Positions 43,855-53,196 of a DNA stretch of 64,000 nucleotides are shown piece by piece. The translations under genes were made by a program, and so were the position numbers. The notes under the pieces were generated by a model. It was not told the DNA's origin and made no database searches. It saw nothing but the letters and a program-made list of their open reading frames with translations. The stretch spans positions 62,001 through 126,000 of the forward strand of contig NZ_JAQJZJ010000004.1 in assembly GCF_027988105.1 (NCBI RefSeq). The letters run 5' to 3'. Position 1 is the first letter of the stretch. Every line of letters begins with the position of its first letter. The stretch comes from Pseudomonas aestuarii. GTDB taxonomy: Bacteria > Pseudomonadota > Gammaproteobacteria > Pseudomonadales > Pseudomonadaceae.

Positions 43855-44862
43855 GTGATCAATTTTCACCAGGTCCACAAGGCGTATCGCGTCGGTGGCC
43901 ACGATATCCCCGCCTTGCAGCCGAGCGACCTGCAGATTGCCCGTGGCGAAGTGTTCGGCATCATCGGCCATTCCGGTGCCGGCAAGAGCACCCTGCTGCG
44001 CCTGATCAACCGCCTGGAAGAGCCGTCCGGCGGACGCATCCAGATTGACGGGGAAGATGTCACCGCGCTGGACGCGGCTGGCCTGCGGCGCTTTCGCCAG
44101 CGGGTCGGGATGATCTTCCAGCACTTCAACCTGCTCTCGTCGAAGACCGTCGCCGCCAACGTCGCCCTGCCGCTGAAACTGGCCGGGGTGCTGTCACGCA
44201 GCGCCATGGAGGCGCGGGTAGCCGAGCTGCTGGCGCGGGTCGGCCTCAGCGAGCACGCCAACAAATACCCGGCGCAGCTCTCCGGCGGGCAGAAGCAGCG
44301 GGTCGGCATCGCCCGCGCCCTCGCCACCGAGCCGAAGATCCTGCTGTGTGACGAAGCCACCAGCGCCCTCGACCCGCAGACCACCGCCTCGGTGCTGCAA
44401 CTGCTGGCGCAGATCAACCGCGAGCTGAACCTGACCATCGTGCTGATCACCCACGAGATGGACGTGATCCGCCGGGTCTGTGACCGCGTGGCAGTGATGG
44501 ACGCCGGCGTGATCGTCGAGTCGGGCGCGGTGGCCGATGTGTTCCTGCATCCGCAGCACGCCACCACCAAGCGTTTCGTCCTGGAAGCCGAGCAGGTCGA
44601 TGAGGACGAACGGCACGACGACTTCGCCCATGTGCAGGGCTGCATCCTGCGCCTGACCTTCCAGGGCCAGGCGACCTATGCGCCGCTGCTCGGGACAGTG
44701 GCGCGCGAGACTGGGGTGGACTACAGCATCCTTGCCGGGCGCATCGACCACATCAAGGACACGCCCTACGGCCAACTGACCCTGGCCCTGACCGGTGGCG
44801 ACCTGGAGGCCGCGCTGGCGCGCTTCACCGCCGCCGACGTACACATGGAGGTGCTGCGCTGA
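43855..44862 (+). CDS. metN: MetN methionine ABC transporter ATPase
   Basis: 335 residues starting at GTG with AAAGG upstream. Walker [13 protein letters not shown], signature [14 protein letters not shown], Walker [12 protein letters not shown] and the C-terminal NIL regulatory domain (about 265-335) are present. The NIL domain binds methionine and inhibits transport when the internal pool is high. The stop overlaps the metI ATG by one base. Confidence 0.96.
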   Translation: MINFHQVHKAYRVGGHDIPALQPSDLQIARGEVFGIIGHSGAGKSTLLRLINRLEEPSGGRIQIDGEDVTALDAAGLRRFRQRVGMIFQHFNLLSSKTVAANVALPLKLAGVLSRSAMEARVAELLARVGLSEHANKYPAQLSGGQKQRVGIARALATEPKILLCDEATSALDPQTTASVLQLLAQINRELNLTIVLITHEMDVIRRVCDRVAVMDAGVIVESGAVADVFLHPQHATTKRFVLEAEQVDEDERHDDFAHVQGCILRLTFQGQATYAPLLGTVARETGVDYSILAGRIDHIKDTPYGQLTLALTGGDLEAALARFTAADVHMEVLR

Positions 44863-45539
44863 TGGACGCCCTGTTGACCTCACTGCTGCCCAATGTCGAC
44901 TGGCTGGAAATCTGGCAGGCCAGCCTGGACACCCTGAGCATGCTCGGCGGTTCACTGCTGTTCACCACAGTACTCGGCCTGCCCCTGGGCGTGCTGCTGT
45001 TCCTCACCAGTCCACGGCAGATGTTCGAACAGAAAACCTTCTATGGTTTTCTTTCGCTGCTGGTGAATATCCTGCGCTCGGTGCCCTTCGTCATCCTGCT
45101 GATCGTGATGATTCCCTTCACCGTGCTGGTCACCGGCACCTCGCTGGGCGTGGCCGGGGCCATTCCACCGCTGGTGGTGGGGGCCACACCGTTCTTCGCC
45201 CGCCTGGTGGAAACCGCATTGCGCGAGGTGGATCGCGGCATCATCGAGGCGACCCAGGCGATGGGCGCGACCACCCGGCAGATCGTGGTCAACGCCCTGC
45301 TGCCTGAAGCGTTGCCGGGCATCTTCGCCGCCGTGACAGTGACCGCCATCACCCTGGTGTCCTACACCGCCATGTCCGGCCTGATCGGCGGCGGCGGCTT
45401 GGGCGATCTGGCGGTGCGTTATGGCTACCAGCGCTACCAGCCCGACGTGATGCTGGTCACCGTGGTCCTGCTGCTGGTGCTGGTGCAGATTCTGCAAACC
45501 GCCGGCGACAAGCTGGTGGTGCATTTCTCCAGGAAATAA
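44862..45539 (+). CDS. metI: MetI methionine ABC transporter permease
   Basis: 225 residues with five or six transmembrane helices. The EAA-type loop is present (GIIEATQAMGATTRQIV...LPEALPG), and the end MSGLIGGGGLGDLAVRYGYQRYQ is characteristic of MetI. Middle gene of metNIQ. Confidence 0.96.
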   Translation: MDALLTSLLPNVDWLEIWQASLDTLSMLGGSLLFTTVLGLPLGVLLFLTSPRQMFEQKTFYGFLSLLVNILRSVPFVILLIVMIPFTVLVTGTSLGVAGAIPPLVVGATPFFARLVETALREVDRGIIEATQAMGATTRQIVVNALLPEALPGIFAAVTVTAITLVSYTAMSGLIGGGGLGDLAVRYGYQRYQPDVMLVTVVLLLVLVQILQTAGDKLVVHFSRK

Positions 45540-45617
45540 ACAAAGTTCTCGAAAGTAAACAGCCCAGAAAATAGGCCGGCCACCCGCCGCCGCCCCTGAT
45601 CCCACAAGGAGCACTTC

Positions 45618-46388
45618 ATGAAAAAACTGCTAGTCGCCGCCGCGGCCTTGGTCGCGCTGTCCGCCCAGGCCGAGAGCCTGACCGTCGCCGCCACTGCCGT
45701 GCCGCACGCGGAAATCCTCGAGTTCGTCAAACCGGCGCTGGCCAAAGACGGCGTCGAACTGGATATCAAGGTCTTCACCGACTATGTACAGCCCAACGTG
45801 CAGGTTGCCGAGAAGCGCCTGGATGCCAACTTCTTCCAGCACCAGCCGTACCTCGACGAGTTCAACAAGAGCCGTGGCACCGAGCTGATCAGTGTCGCCG
45901 GCGTGCATGTCGAGCCCTTCGGTGCCTACTCGAGCAAGATCAAGGATCTCAAGGACCTGCCCCAGGGCGCTACCGTGGTCATTCCCAACGACGCCACCAA
46001 CGGCGGCCGCGCCCTGTTGCTGCTGCAGAAGGCCGGGGTGATCACGCTGAAGGACGCCAGCAACATCCTCGCCACGCCGAAAGACATCGCCGTCAACCCC
46101 AAGGGCATCAAGGTGCGGGAACTGGAAGCCGCAACCCTGCCGCGCGTGCTGACCCAGGTCGACCTGGCGCTGATCAACACCAACTACGCCCTGGAAGCCA
46201 AGCTCAATCCGACCAAGGATGCGCTGATCATCGAAGGCAGCGACTCGCCTTACGTCAACATCCTGGTGGCTCGCCCAGACAATAAGGACAGCGCCGCCAT
46301 GCAGAAGCTGGCCAAGGCGCTGAACAGCCCTGAAGTCAGAGCCTTCATCCTGGAGAAATACCAGGGCGCGGTGGTGCCGGCGTTCTAA
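45618..46388 (+). CDS. metQ: MetQ methionine-binding protein
   Basis: 256 residues. A signal peptide (after AQA) lacks a lipobox cysteine, so the protein is predicted to be periplasmic and soluble rather than a lipoprotein. NLPA family features are NFFQHQPYLDEFN, VIPNDATNGGRALLLLQ and INTNYALEA. AAGGAG precedes the ATG. It is followed by an intrinsic terminator. Confidence 0.95.
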   Translation: MKKLLVAAAALVALSAQAESLTVAATAVPHAEILEFVKPALAKDGVELDIKVFTDYVQPNVQVAEKRLDANFFQHQPYLDEFNKSRGTELISVAGVHVEPFGAYSSKIKDLKDLPQGATVVIPNDATNGGRALLLLQKAGVITLKDASNILATPKDIAVNPKGIKVRELEAATLPRVLTQVDLALINTNYALEAKLNPTKDALIIEGSDSPYVNILVARPDNKDSAAMQKLAKALNSPEVRAFILEKYQGAVVPAF

Positions 46389-46407
46389 GCGACCGCCTGC
46401 ATGCCTC

Positions 46408-46433
46408 GAAAGCCCGCCCTGTGCGGGCTTTTT
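46408..46433 (+). terminator. Intrinsic terminator after metQ
   Basis: AAAGCCCGC / GCGGGCTTT stem with a 4-base loop (CCTGT region) followed by a T5 run, 20 bp after the metQ stop. It ends the metNIQ operon. Confidence 0.9.
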
Positions 46434-46539
46434 GTTGTCGGCACGTTGTGCGGCGCGACCACGCCAGGACCGGGCTGGGATTGAGCCCAGTGAAGCGTTC
46501 ACTGCTGCGGGACTGCAGCCGATCGACCGCCTGGCCATG

Positions 46540-47403
46540 CTATTGCGTCGGTGCGCGCAGGCACTCCAGCAGACAGTCCAGGGCCGGCTGCCGCTGGGCG
46601 CGACGCAGCAGCGCCACCAGTTCGCGGTGGAAAGTCAGTTCGCCCAATTCGAGCACCCGCAGTTGGGTCGGCCGCTGCAGCCACAGGCCGGCGCGCGGGA
46701 TCAGCGAGACGCCGAGGCCGCATTCGACCATGCGCACGATGGCCTCCAGCTCGTCCAGTTCCAGCGCCTCGTGCACGCTCAGGCGCTGCTCGCGCAGGAA
46801 CTGGCTGACCAGCCGGCCACCGAAGGAGCGGCGCTCGTAGCGCACGAACGGCTGCTCGGCGAGGATCTGCAGCGGCTCATCTCCGGGAACGCCCAAGGGC
46901 GTGATCAGGACGAAGGGTTCGCGCACCAGACTGATTTGCAGCAGCTCCTTGGGCAACTCGAACGGCGGCTTGATCAGCAGCGCCAGGTCCAGTTCGCCGG
47001 CATCCACCTGGCTCAGCAGATTCAGCGACACCCCGGGCACCAACTGCAATTCGACTCGCGGCGCAGCGGCCCGAAAGCGCGGCAGGGCTTCGGGCAGCAA
47101 GCCGGTCTGCACACTGGCGATGGCGCCGACCTTCAGCTCGCCCTGCCACTCGGCGGCCGAGGTCGGCAGCGCCATCTGGGCATAGAGCGCGAGCATCTGC
47201 TCGGCCAGCGGCAGGGCATGCCGACCGGCGGCATTGAGCACGGCGGCGCGGCCACTGCGGTCGAATAGGCGCACACCCAAGCCCTGTTCCAGCACGCGCA
47301 TCTGCGCGCTGACCGCCGACTGGGTCAGGCCGACCTGCTGGCCGGCGGCGGCAAAGGTGGCGTGGCGGGCGACCATCACGAAGGTTCTCAACTCGCGCAA
47401 CAT
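46540..47403 (-). CDS. LysR family transcriptional regulator
   Basis: 287 residues. An N-terminal winged helix-turn-helix (VMVARHATFAAAGQQVGLTQ, SAVSAQMRVLEQGLG) is followed by a substrate-binding domain. Its target is probably the divergent VOC gene 110 bp away, as is usual for LysR pairs; the gap has an A/T-rich T-N11-A-like tract around 47418-47460. The inducer is unknown. Confidence 0.93.
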   Translation of the reverse strand: MLRELRTFVMVARHATFAAAGQQVGLTQSAVSAQMRVLEQGLGVRLFDRSGRAAVLNAAGRHALPLAEQMLALYAQMALPTSAAEWQGELKVGAIASVQTGLLPEALPRFRAAAPRVELQLVPGVSLNLLSQVDAGELDLALLIKPPFELPKELLQISLVREPFVLITPLGVPGDEPLQILAEQPFVRYERRSFGGRLVSQFLREQRLSVHEALELDELEAIVRMVECGLGVSLIPRAGLWLQRPTQLRVLELGELTFHRELVALLRRAQRQPALDCLLECLRAPTQ

Positions 47404-47513
47404 CAGCGCCTCGACTGATCAATTTTATTGGTGCTTGCGAAGAAGAATATTCGCTTTTACTCAGTATCGTTGTTGCTGAGAATCAGCGGACAGTCACCAC
47501 AAGGAATCTCTCC

Positions 47514-47939
47514 ATGGCGCTCGCCCCCTTTCACCTGGCCATACCCGTCCATGACCTGGCTGCGGCCCGACACTTCTACGCTGAGGTATTCGGCTGCGCC
47601 GAAGGCCGCAGCAGCGCGCATTGGGTGGACTTCAACTTCTTCGGCCACCAACTGGTGATCCACCAGGCGCCGCAGATGGACTACCAAAAGGCCGCACACA
47701 GCAACCCGGTGGACGGCCACGAGGTGCCGGTACCGCATTTCGGTGTGGTGCTGGACTGGGCGGATTGGCAGCAACTGGCCGAGCGCCTGCGCGCCAGGTA
47801 CACCCGCTTCGTCATCGACCCCCATGTGCGCTTCGAGGGCCAGGTCGGCGAGCAGGCCACCCTGTTCCTCCTCGACCCCTGCGGCAACGCCCTGGAGTTC
47901 AAGGCGTTCAAGGACATGAGCCAGCTGTTCGCCAAATAA
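47514..47939 (+). CDS. VOC (glyoxalase/dioxygenase-fold) protein
   Basis: 141 residues with two VOC half-modules. Probable metal ligands are H8 (FHLAIPVHD), H in VPHFGVVLD and E in GNALEFKAF. A chloro-muconate or small carbonyl substrate cannot be told apart. It is divergent from the LysR regulator. Confidence 0.88.
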   Translation: MALAPFHLAIPVHDLAAARHFYAEVFGCAEGRSSAHWVDFNFFGHQLVIHQAPQMDYQKAAHSNPVDGHEVPVPHFGVVLDWADWQQLAERLRARYTRFVIDPHVRFEGQVGEQATLFLLDPCGNALEFKAFKDMSQLFAK

Positions 47940-47979
47940 CTCGGTGATGGGTTGTCGCCCAGGCGGCACGCCCCATCAA

Positions 47980-48615
47980 TCACTCCACCGGATTGATCAA
48001 CCCTGGCAACTGGGCCGCCAGCTTGGCGTTGTTCAAGGGTGCACGGATGAAGCCGCGCTGGGTGCCGTCCGGGCCGATGATTACCAGGTTGCCGCTGTGG
48101 TCGACGGTGTAGTTTTCCTTGCTGGTATCGGCCGGGATGTAGGGGATGCTCAGCGCATTGGCGAATTTCTGCAGGGTGGCTTCCTCGGCGGTCAGGCCGA
48201 CAAACCCGGCATCAAAGTAGTCGAGGTATTTCTTCAACTGCTCCGGCGTGTCGCGGTTGGGGTCGACGCTGACCAGGATTACCCGCAGGTTGGCACGGCT
48301 CTGTTCCGGCAGCTGGCCTTGCAGCTGGCGCAGTTGGGCGAGCGTAGCCGGGCAGATGTCCGGGCAGAAGGTGTAGCCGAAAAACAGCAGGCTCCACTTA
48401 CCCTCGAGCTGATCGACCTCAAACGCCTGGCCATCCTGATCGACGAAACTCAGCTCCGGCAAGGTGCGGCTCTGAGGCAGCAGGACGATGCCGGCATCGA
48501 GCAGCGCGGTCGGGTCGGCCAGGCCCTTGTTGCTCAGCACCTTGTTGACGGTCAGGCCGAGTACCAGCGCGACTATGGCTACAAGAACGAAAACGGTGAT
48601 CTGGGTACGGGTCAT
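47980..48615 (-). CDS. Sco1/SenC copper chaperone for cytochrome oxidase
   Basis: 211 residues with an N-terminal membrane anchor (about 7-27). The thioredoxin-like fold has the copper-binding CPDIC in FCPDICPATL and the partner histidine in YTVDHSGNL. It delivers copper to the CuA centre of CoxB. It overlaps cyoE by 4 bases. Confidence 0.94.
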   Translation of the reverse strand: MTRTQITVFVLVAIVALVLGLTVNKVLSNKGLADPTALLDAGIVLLPQSRTLPELSFVDQDGQAFEVDQLEGKWSLLFFGYTFCPDICPATLAQLRQLQGQLPEQSRANLRVILVSVDPNRDTPEQLKKYLDYFDAGFVGLTAEEATLQKFANALSIPYIPADTSKENYTVDHSGNLVIIGPDGTQRGFIRAPLNNAKLAAQLPGLINPVE

Positions 48616-49526
48616 GACACCAACGATGACAGGTTGAACAGCAGGTAGTGATCGACCAGCAGGGCGATAAACAGCGAGAAAAGATACCAGATGCTGTATT
48701 TGAAGGTATTGATCGCCGCGTGCGGCTTGCTGTCACGGTACAGCACCCAGGCCCAGTGCAGAAAGCGCGCGCCCAGGCCGATGGCGCAGACCAGGTAGAA
48801 CAGGCCGCTCATGTGAATGGCATAGGGCAGCAGGGTCACGGCAAACATCACCAGGGTGTAGAGCAGGATGTGCACCTTGGTGTAGTGCTCGCCGTGGGTC
48901 ACCGGCAGCATCGGGATGTTGGCCTTGGCGTATTCGGCCTTGCGGTGAATGGCCAGGGCCCAGAAATGCGGCGGGGTCCAGGCGAAGATGATCAGCATCA
49001 GCAGCAGCGGCTCGGCGGTCAGCTCGCCGGTAACCGCGACCCAGCCGAGCAGCGGCGGGGCGGCACCGGCCAAGCCGCCGATCACGATGTTCTGCGGCGT
49101 GGCGCGTTTGAGAAAGCCGGTGTAGATCACCGCATAGCCGAGCAGCGAGGCCAGGGTCAGCCAGGCGGCCAGTTCATTGGTGAAGGTCAACAGCAGGGCC
49201 AATCCGGCCACCGCCAGCAGCAGGGCGAAGCTCAGTGCCGCCAGCGGGGTAACCCGCCCTTCGGCCAGCGGGCGCTTGTGGGTGCGCGCCATGAGCGAGT
49301 CGATGCGCCGGTCCACCACATGGTTGACCGCCGCCGCCCCTCCGGCACACAGGCCGATACCCAGGTTGCCGAAAACCAGTACCGTCCAGGGCACGCCGGC
49401 ACGGGTAGCGAGGAACATGCCGACCAAGGATGTGATCAGCATCAGCACCACCACCCGCGGCTTGGTCAGTTCCAGGTAGTCGCGCCAGCTGGCGTGGGCC
49501 TGTTGTTCGCGCAGTAGAGTAGCCAT
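48612..49526 (-). CDS. cyoE: Protoheme IX farnesyltransferase
   Basis: 304 residues with about nine transmembrane helices of the UbiA family. The prenyl-diphosphate motifs NHVVDRRIDSLMARTHKRP and the later WTPPHFWALAIHRKAEYAKA are present. It makes heme O from heme B, the precursor of heme A for the aa3 oxidase encoded downstream. AAGGAG-like site precedes the ATG. Confidence 0.96.
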   Translation of the reverse strand: MATLLREQQAHASWRDYLELTKPRVVVLMLITSLVGMFLATRAGVPWTVLVFGNLGIGLCAGGAAAVNHVVDRRIDSLMARTHKRPLAEGRVTPLAALSFALLLAVAGLALLLTFTNELAAWLTLASLLGYAVIYTGFLKRATPQNIVIGGLAGAAPPLLGWVAVTGELTAEPLLLMLIIFAWTPPHFWALAIHRKAEYAKANIPMLPVTHGEHYTKVHILLYTLVMFAVTLLPYAIHMSGLFYLVCAIGLGARFLHWAWVLYRDSKPHAAINTFKYSIWYLFSLFIALLVDHYLLFNLSSLVS

Positions 49527-49547
49527 GGGGTCTCTCCTTGTTGTTCT

Positions 49548-50648
49548 TTATTGACCTGTTGGAGCCAGGGGGACGCCTAGTTCTTGCTGGCGATCCGGCG
49601 TCCCGGTGTTGTGTTGCCGCACGACTGCATCGCCGCAATGCCGGGCCACAGCAAGCTGGCTGCTGGGTAAGTTCAAGCGCACCCGATAGTTGACCAATAC
49701 CGTCGTCAGCAGCAACAGCGCACCACCGGCGTTGTGCGCCACCGCCACCAGCAGCGGCAGATGGAACACCACGTTGCTGATACCCAGGCTGACCTGTACG
49801 CCCAGCGCCAACAGCAGCAGGCCGGCCAGACGCGCCAAGCCGGCACGGCGCAGTTGCCAGGCCAGCAGCAGCAGCACCAGGCTGACTGCCAAAGCGCCCA
49901 GACGATGGGTCATGTGGATGGCCGTGCGTGCGTCGCTGTCGAGCTGGCCGCCCAGGTAGTTGGGGCCGATATGCTGGGTCAGATGAAAACCGTTGGCGAA
50001 ATCCATCGCCGGCCACCATTCGCCGTGACAGGTCGGCAGGTCCACGCAGGCCACCGCCGCGTAATTGCTGCTGACCCAGCCACCGAGGGCAATCTGTCCG
50101 ATCACCAGCAGCAGGCTGATCGCGGCCAGACCGCGCAGGCGAGCGGAATGCGCGGGCACCGGCGGCGCCGCACCAGACAGGCGCAAGGTCAGGAGGAACA
50201 GCAGACTGAGGGTGGCAAAGCCGCCGAGCAAATGGGCGGACACCACTTGTGGCCAGAGTTTCAGGGTCACCGTCCACATGCCGAAGGCGCCTTGCAGGAT
50301 CACCAGGCCGAGTAGCAACAGCGGCAGTTTCAGCGGTTGCCCCTCGGCACCGCGACGGCGTAGTGCATGAACCGCCAGACCCAGGATCACCAGGCCGAGA
50401 CTGCCGGCAAAATAGCGATGAACCATCTCGAACCAACCCTTGGCCACTTCCACCGGCGCCTCGGGGAAGCGCACCCCGGCGAGGGCCTGCGAGTGCTCGC
50501 TCATGGGCACCGCGAGGAAGCCGTAGCAGCCTGGCCAATCCGGACAACCCAGGCCCGCGTGAGTCAGCCGGGTGTAGGCACCGAGCAGCACCACCACCAC
50601 GGCCAGGAAGGTGGCGAACAAGGCGAGGCGGTATCCGGGTTTGACCAT
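49548..50648 (-). CDS. ctaA: Heme A synthase (COX15/CtaA)
   Basis: 366 residues with eight transmembrane helices. Heme-ligand histidines occur in YTRLTHAGLGCPDWPGCYG, MVHRYFAG, THRLGALAV and VAHNAGGALLL. It converts heme O to heme A. The cysteine pair CPDWPGC is conserved in the family. The gene lies 21 bp before cyoE. Confidence 0.95.
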   Translation of the reverse strand: MVKPGYRLALFATFLAVVVVLLGAYTRLTHAGLGCPDWPGCYGFLAVPMSEHSQALAGVRFPEAPVEVAKGWFEMVHRYFAGSLGLVILGLAVHALRRRGAEGQPLKLPLLLLGLVILQGAFGMWTVTLKLWPQVVSAHLLGGFATLSLLFLLTLRLSGAAPPVPAHSARLRGLAAISLLLVIGQIALGGWVSSNYAAVACVDLPTCHGEWWPAMDFANGFHLTQHIGPNYLGGQLDSDARTAIHMTHRLGALAVSLVLLLLAWQLRRAGLARLAGLLLLALGVQVSLGISNVVFHLPLLVAVAHNAGGALLLLTTVLVNYRVRLNLPSSQLAVARHCGDAVVRQHNTGTPDRQQELGVPLAPTGQ

Positions 50649-50676
50649 CGTGCTACTCCTTGTGCCTTCGTCGAGA

Positions 50677-51261
50677 TCAGCCGATCTGGGAAATCTTCAG
50701 CAGATGCCGCAAGTCGTTGAGAATCGCCTTGCCCTTGCTGCGGCTGTCGTAGCGCAGCACCAGATTGCCGCGCGGATCGACAATCCACAGCTGCGCCCCT
50801 TCGGCTTTGCCGGCGACTTCGCCATAGGCCTGGGGCTCGAGTTGATAGCGGGCCAGCTGCGGGTATTCGCGGCGCAGCAGCGCGTCATAGTCATCGGCCA
50901 AAGGCTGGGTGCTGGCCACGGCATGTGAGGCGCGTGCGGTATCGCGGTTGAGGCCGATATGGATCTGCCGCGCGAGAAACACCAGCTGCTTGCAATCCGT
51001 ATCGCAGGTGCCCGGTACTGTCACCAGCAACTGCCAGCGCACCTCCGGCGCACCGGAAACACCGAGATCGGCGCGGGTCTGGCCGGTGCCGATCAGCTCG
51101 CCGTGGTAGCTGCGGGTTTCCGGGACCCAGAAGCGCCACTGGTACATGGCGCTGGCCAGGATCATCGGACCGATAACCACGGCGAGGATCATGATCAGTT
51201 GCAGGCGACCTCGCCGACGACGGCTGGGCGACACTTCAGGAAGCGTGATGGCTGGGTTCAT
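50677..51261 (-). CDS. Membrane-anchored thioredoxin-like assembly protein, PA0111-type
   Basis: 194 residues with one N-terminal transmembrane helix (about 20-40) and a periplasmic domain that contains DTDCKQLVF and ends with LWIVDPRGNLVLRYD, features shared with Sco-like proteins but without the CxxxC copper site. It is always found inside the cox assembly block, so an oxidase assembly role is inferred. Its start overlaps the end of the SURF1 gene by 26 bp. Confidence 0.8.
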   Translation of the reverse strand: MNPAITLPEVSPSRRRRGRLQLIMILAVVIGPMILASAMYQWRFWVPETRSYHGELIGTGQTRADLGVSGAPEVRWQLLVTVPGTCDTDCKQLVFLARQIHIGLNRDTARASHAVASTQPLADDYDALLRREYPQLARYQLEPQAYGEVAGKAEGAQLWIVDPRGNLVLRYDSRSKGKAILNDLRHLLKISQIG

Positions 51262-51967
51262 GGCGAGTCTCCCGCGCGTTATGCAAACCTAAATAGATGA
51301 ACAGGCCGAGCAAAGCCGTTGCCAAGGCGAACCATTGAAAAGCATAGCCCAGGTGTTTGTCCGGGCTCATGGCGATCACCGGCCAGTCGACCCGAAAAGA
51401 CCCGGGACCGGGGGCTAGACGCACCTCATGACTCAGGCCCGCGCGCCCCAACTCTCGCCAGATTTGGTCCGGTTTGACCGCGCTGATCACGCGTGGCCAG
51501 GCCTTGCCCTGTGGCCCCTGCTGCAGCTGCAAGCCATCGCCCAGCGACACATACACCGAGGCCTGGAGGCGCAGCGGAGTATCGGGCGTGGCGAACGTCG
51601 GGGTTATGCGGCGATCCGGCCAAGGCAGCCAGCCGCGATTGAGCAGCAGCCACTGGCCGCTGGCCTGATCATGAAAGGGTTGCAGGATTTCGACGCCCGC
51701 CTGGCCATCACGGGTGCGGTTATCCAGCAGGAAACTGTGCTGCGCATCGAAGTAACCCTGCAGTTTTACCCGCACATAGGCAGGGTTGGCCTGCTTCTCG
51801 AGCTCAGCGATGGCAACAGGTGCGGCCAGTTGCTGGGCTTGATTGTCGACCAGCAACTGGCGCTTTTCTTCGGCGCGCGCCAACTGCCAGAAACCCAGGG
51901 CGATAAGCGCAGGAAACAGCATCAGCACCAGCAGACTGGGCAGCCAGCCAGGGCGAAAGACGTTCAT
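51236..51967 (-). CDS. SURF1 family cytochrome oxidase assembly protein
   Basis: 243 residues from M at 51967, with transmembrane helices at both ends (about 10-30 and 215-235). Typical motifs are FPALIALGFWQLARAEEKR near the start, LNRGWLPW in the middle and HLGYAFQWFALA at the end. SURF1 helps insert heme A into subunit I. Confidence 0.92.
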   Translation of the reverse strand: MNVFRPGWLPSLLVLMLFPALIALGFWQLARAEEKRQLLVDNQAQQLAAPVAIAELEKQANPAYVRVKLQGYFDAQHSFLLDNRTRDGQAGVEILQPFHDQASGQWLLLNRGWLPWPDRRITPTFATPDTPLRLQASVYVSLGDGLQLQQGPQGKAWPRVISAVKPDQIWRELGRAGLSHEVRLAPGPGSFRVDWPVIAMSPDKHLGYAFQWFALATALLGLFIYLGLHNARETRHEPSHHAS

Positions 51968-52042
51968 CGCGCCCGCCCCGAAGCCCGGGCCAAGCTGGTT
52001 ATACTGCATCTGCAACACATTACTCTCCCCCCGGAGTTACCC

Positions 52043-52246
52043 ATGCTCAAGGTCGCAATCGTCCTCTTGCTACTCGCTACAGTGGTCAGCCTGTTCAGCG
52101 GTCTCTTCTTCCTGGTCAAGGACGAGGGGCGCTCTTCCCGAGTGGTCAATTCCCTGACCGTTCGGGTCACGCTCACCGCCCTGACTGTAGCCCTGATTGC
52201 CTGGGGCTTCTATAGCGGCCAACTGGTGCCCCAGGTGACGTGGTAA
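52043..52246 (+). CDS. DUF2909 twin-transmembrane small protein
   Basis: 67 residues with two transmembrane helices joined by a short KDEGRSSR loop. GGAG precedes the ATG. DUF2909 proteins lie between coxC and SURF1 in Pseudomonas (PA0109-type). It is the only plus-strand gene inside this minus-strand block. Function is unknown. Confidence 0.87.
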   Translation: MLKVAIVLLLLATVVSLFSGLFFLVKDEGRSSRVVNSLTVRVTLTALTVALIAWGFYSGQLVPQVTW

Positions 52247-52297
52247 ACACCGGCCACCGCCTGAAACGCCCCCTGGCGCCTAGCCTGGCCGCGCGGG

Positions 52298-53185
52298 TCA
52301 GAGCACATAAACGAAGGTGAACAAGCCGATCCACACCACATCGACGAAGTGCCAGTACCAGGCGGCCGCCTCGAAACCGAAGTGATGCTCGGGGCTGAAG
52401 TGGCCACGCAAGACGCGCACCAGCATCACCGTCAGCATGATGGCCCCCAAGGTGACGTGGGCACCGTGGAAACCGGTGAGCATGAAGAAGGTCGCGCCAT
52501 AGATGCCCGAGCCCAGGGTCAGGCCGAGTTCGGTGTAGGCATGGATATATTCTTCGGCCTGGAACACCAGGAACGCCGCGCCGAGTACCAGGGTCAACGC
52601 CAGCCAGAGTGTCAGCGGTTTGCGCTGGTTCTTGCGCAGGGCATGGTGGGCGAAGGTCAGGGTGAAGCTGGAACTCACCAGCAGCACGGTGTTGAGCAAC
52701 GGCAAGCCCCAGGCGCTGATGATCCCGCTGGGGGCCGGGTAGAGCTTGGGATCCGGGGTGTTGAGCAGCGGCCAGCTGTACTCGAAGCCCGGCCAGAGCA
52801 TGTTGGCGATACCCTTGTCGCCTTCGCCGCCCAGCCAGGGCCCGGCCCAGTTGCGCACATAGAACAGCACGCCGAAGAAGGCGGCGAAGAACATCACCTC
52901 GGAGAAGATGAACCAGCTCATGCCCCAGCGGAACGAGAGGTCCATCTGCGAGCTGTACAGGCCGGAACGGCCTTCCTTGATCACGGTGCCGAACCAGCCG
53001 AACAGCATGTAGGCGAGGAACAGGCCGCCGACGAAGAAGATCAGCGGGCCGTTGGAGTCGGCCCGCTCGGCCTTCATATCGTTGAACCAGGTACCGAGCC
53101 CGACGACCGTGATCAGCAGGCCAAGGGTGGCAATAATCGGCCACTTGCTCTGGGCCGGAACGTAGTACTGCTCATGAGCTGCCAT
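52298..53185 (-). CDS. coxC: Cytochrome c oxidase subunit III
   Basis: 295 residues with seven transmembrane helices. Features are WGMSWFIFSEVMFFAAFFG, EYIHAYTELGLTL, GFHGAHVTLGAIML and the ending WYWHFVDVVWIGLFTFVYVL. It stabilises the catalytic core of the aa3 oxidase. It is 11 bp after ctaG. Confidence 0.97.
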   Translation of the reverse strand: MAAHEQYYVPAQSKWPIIATLGLLITVVGLGTWFNDMKAERADSNGPLIFFVGGLFLAYMLFGWFGTVIKEGRSGLYSSQMDLSFRWGMSWFIFSEVMFFAAFFGVLFYVRNWAGPWLGGEGDKGIANMLWPGFEYSWPLLNTPDPKLYPAPSGIISAWGLPLLNTVLLVSSSFTLTFAHHALRKNQRKPLTLWLALTLVLGAAFLVFQAEEYIHAYTELGLTLGSGIYGATFFMLTGFHGAHVTLGAIMLTVMLVRVLRGHFSPEHHFGFEAAAWYWHFVDVVWIGLFTFVYVL

Positions 53186-53196
53186 CTTTGTTCTCC

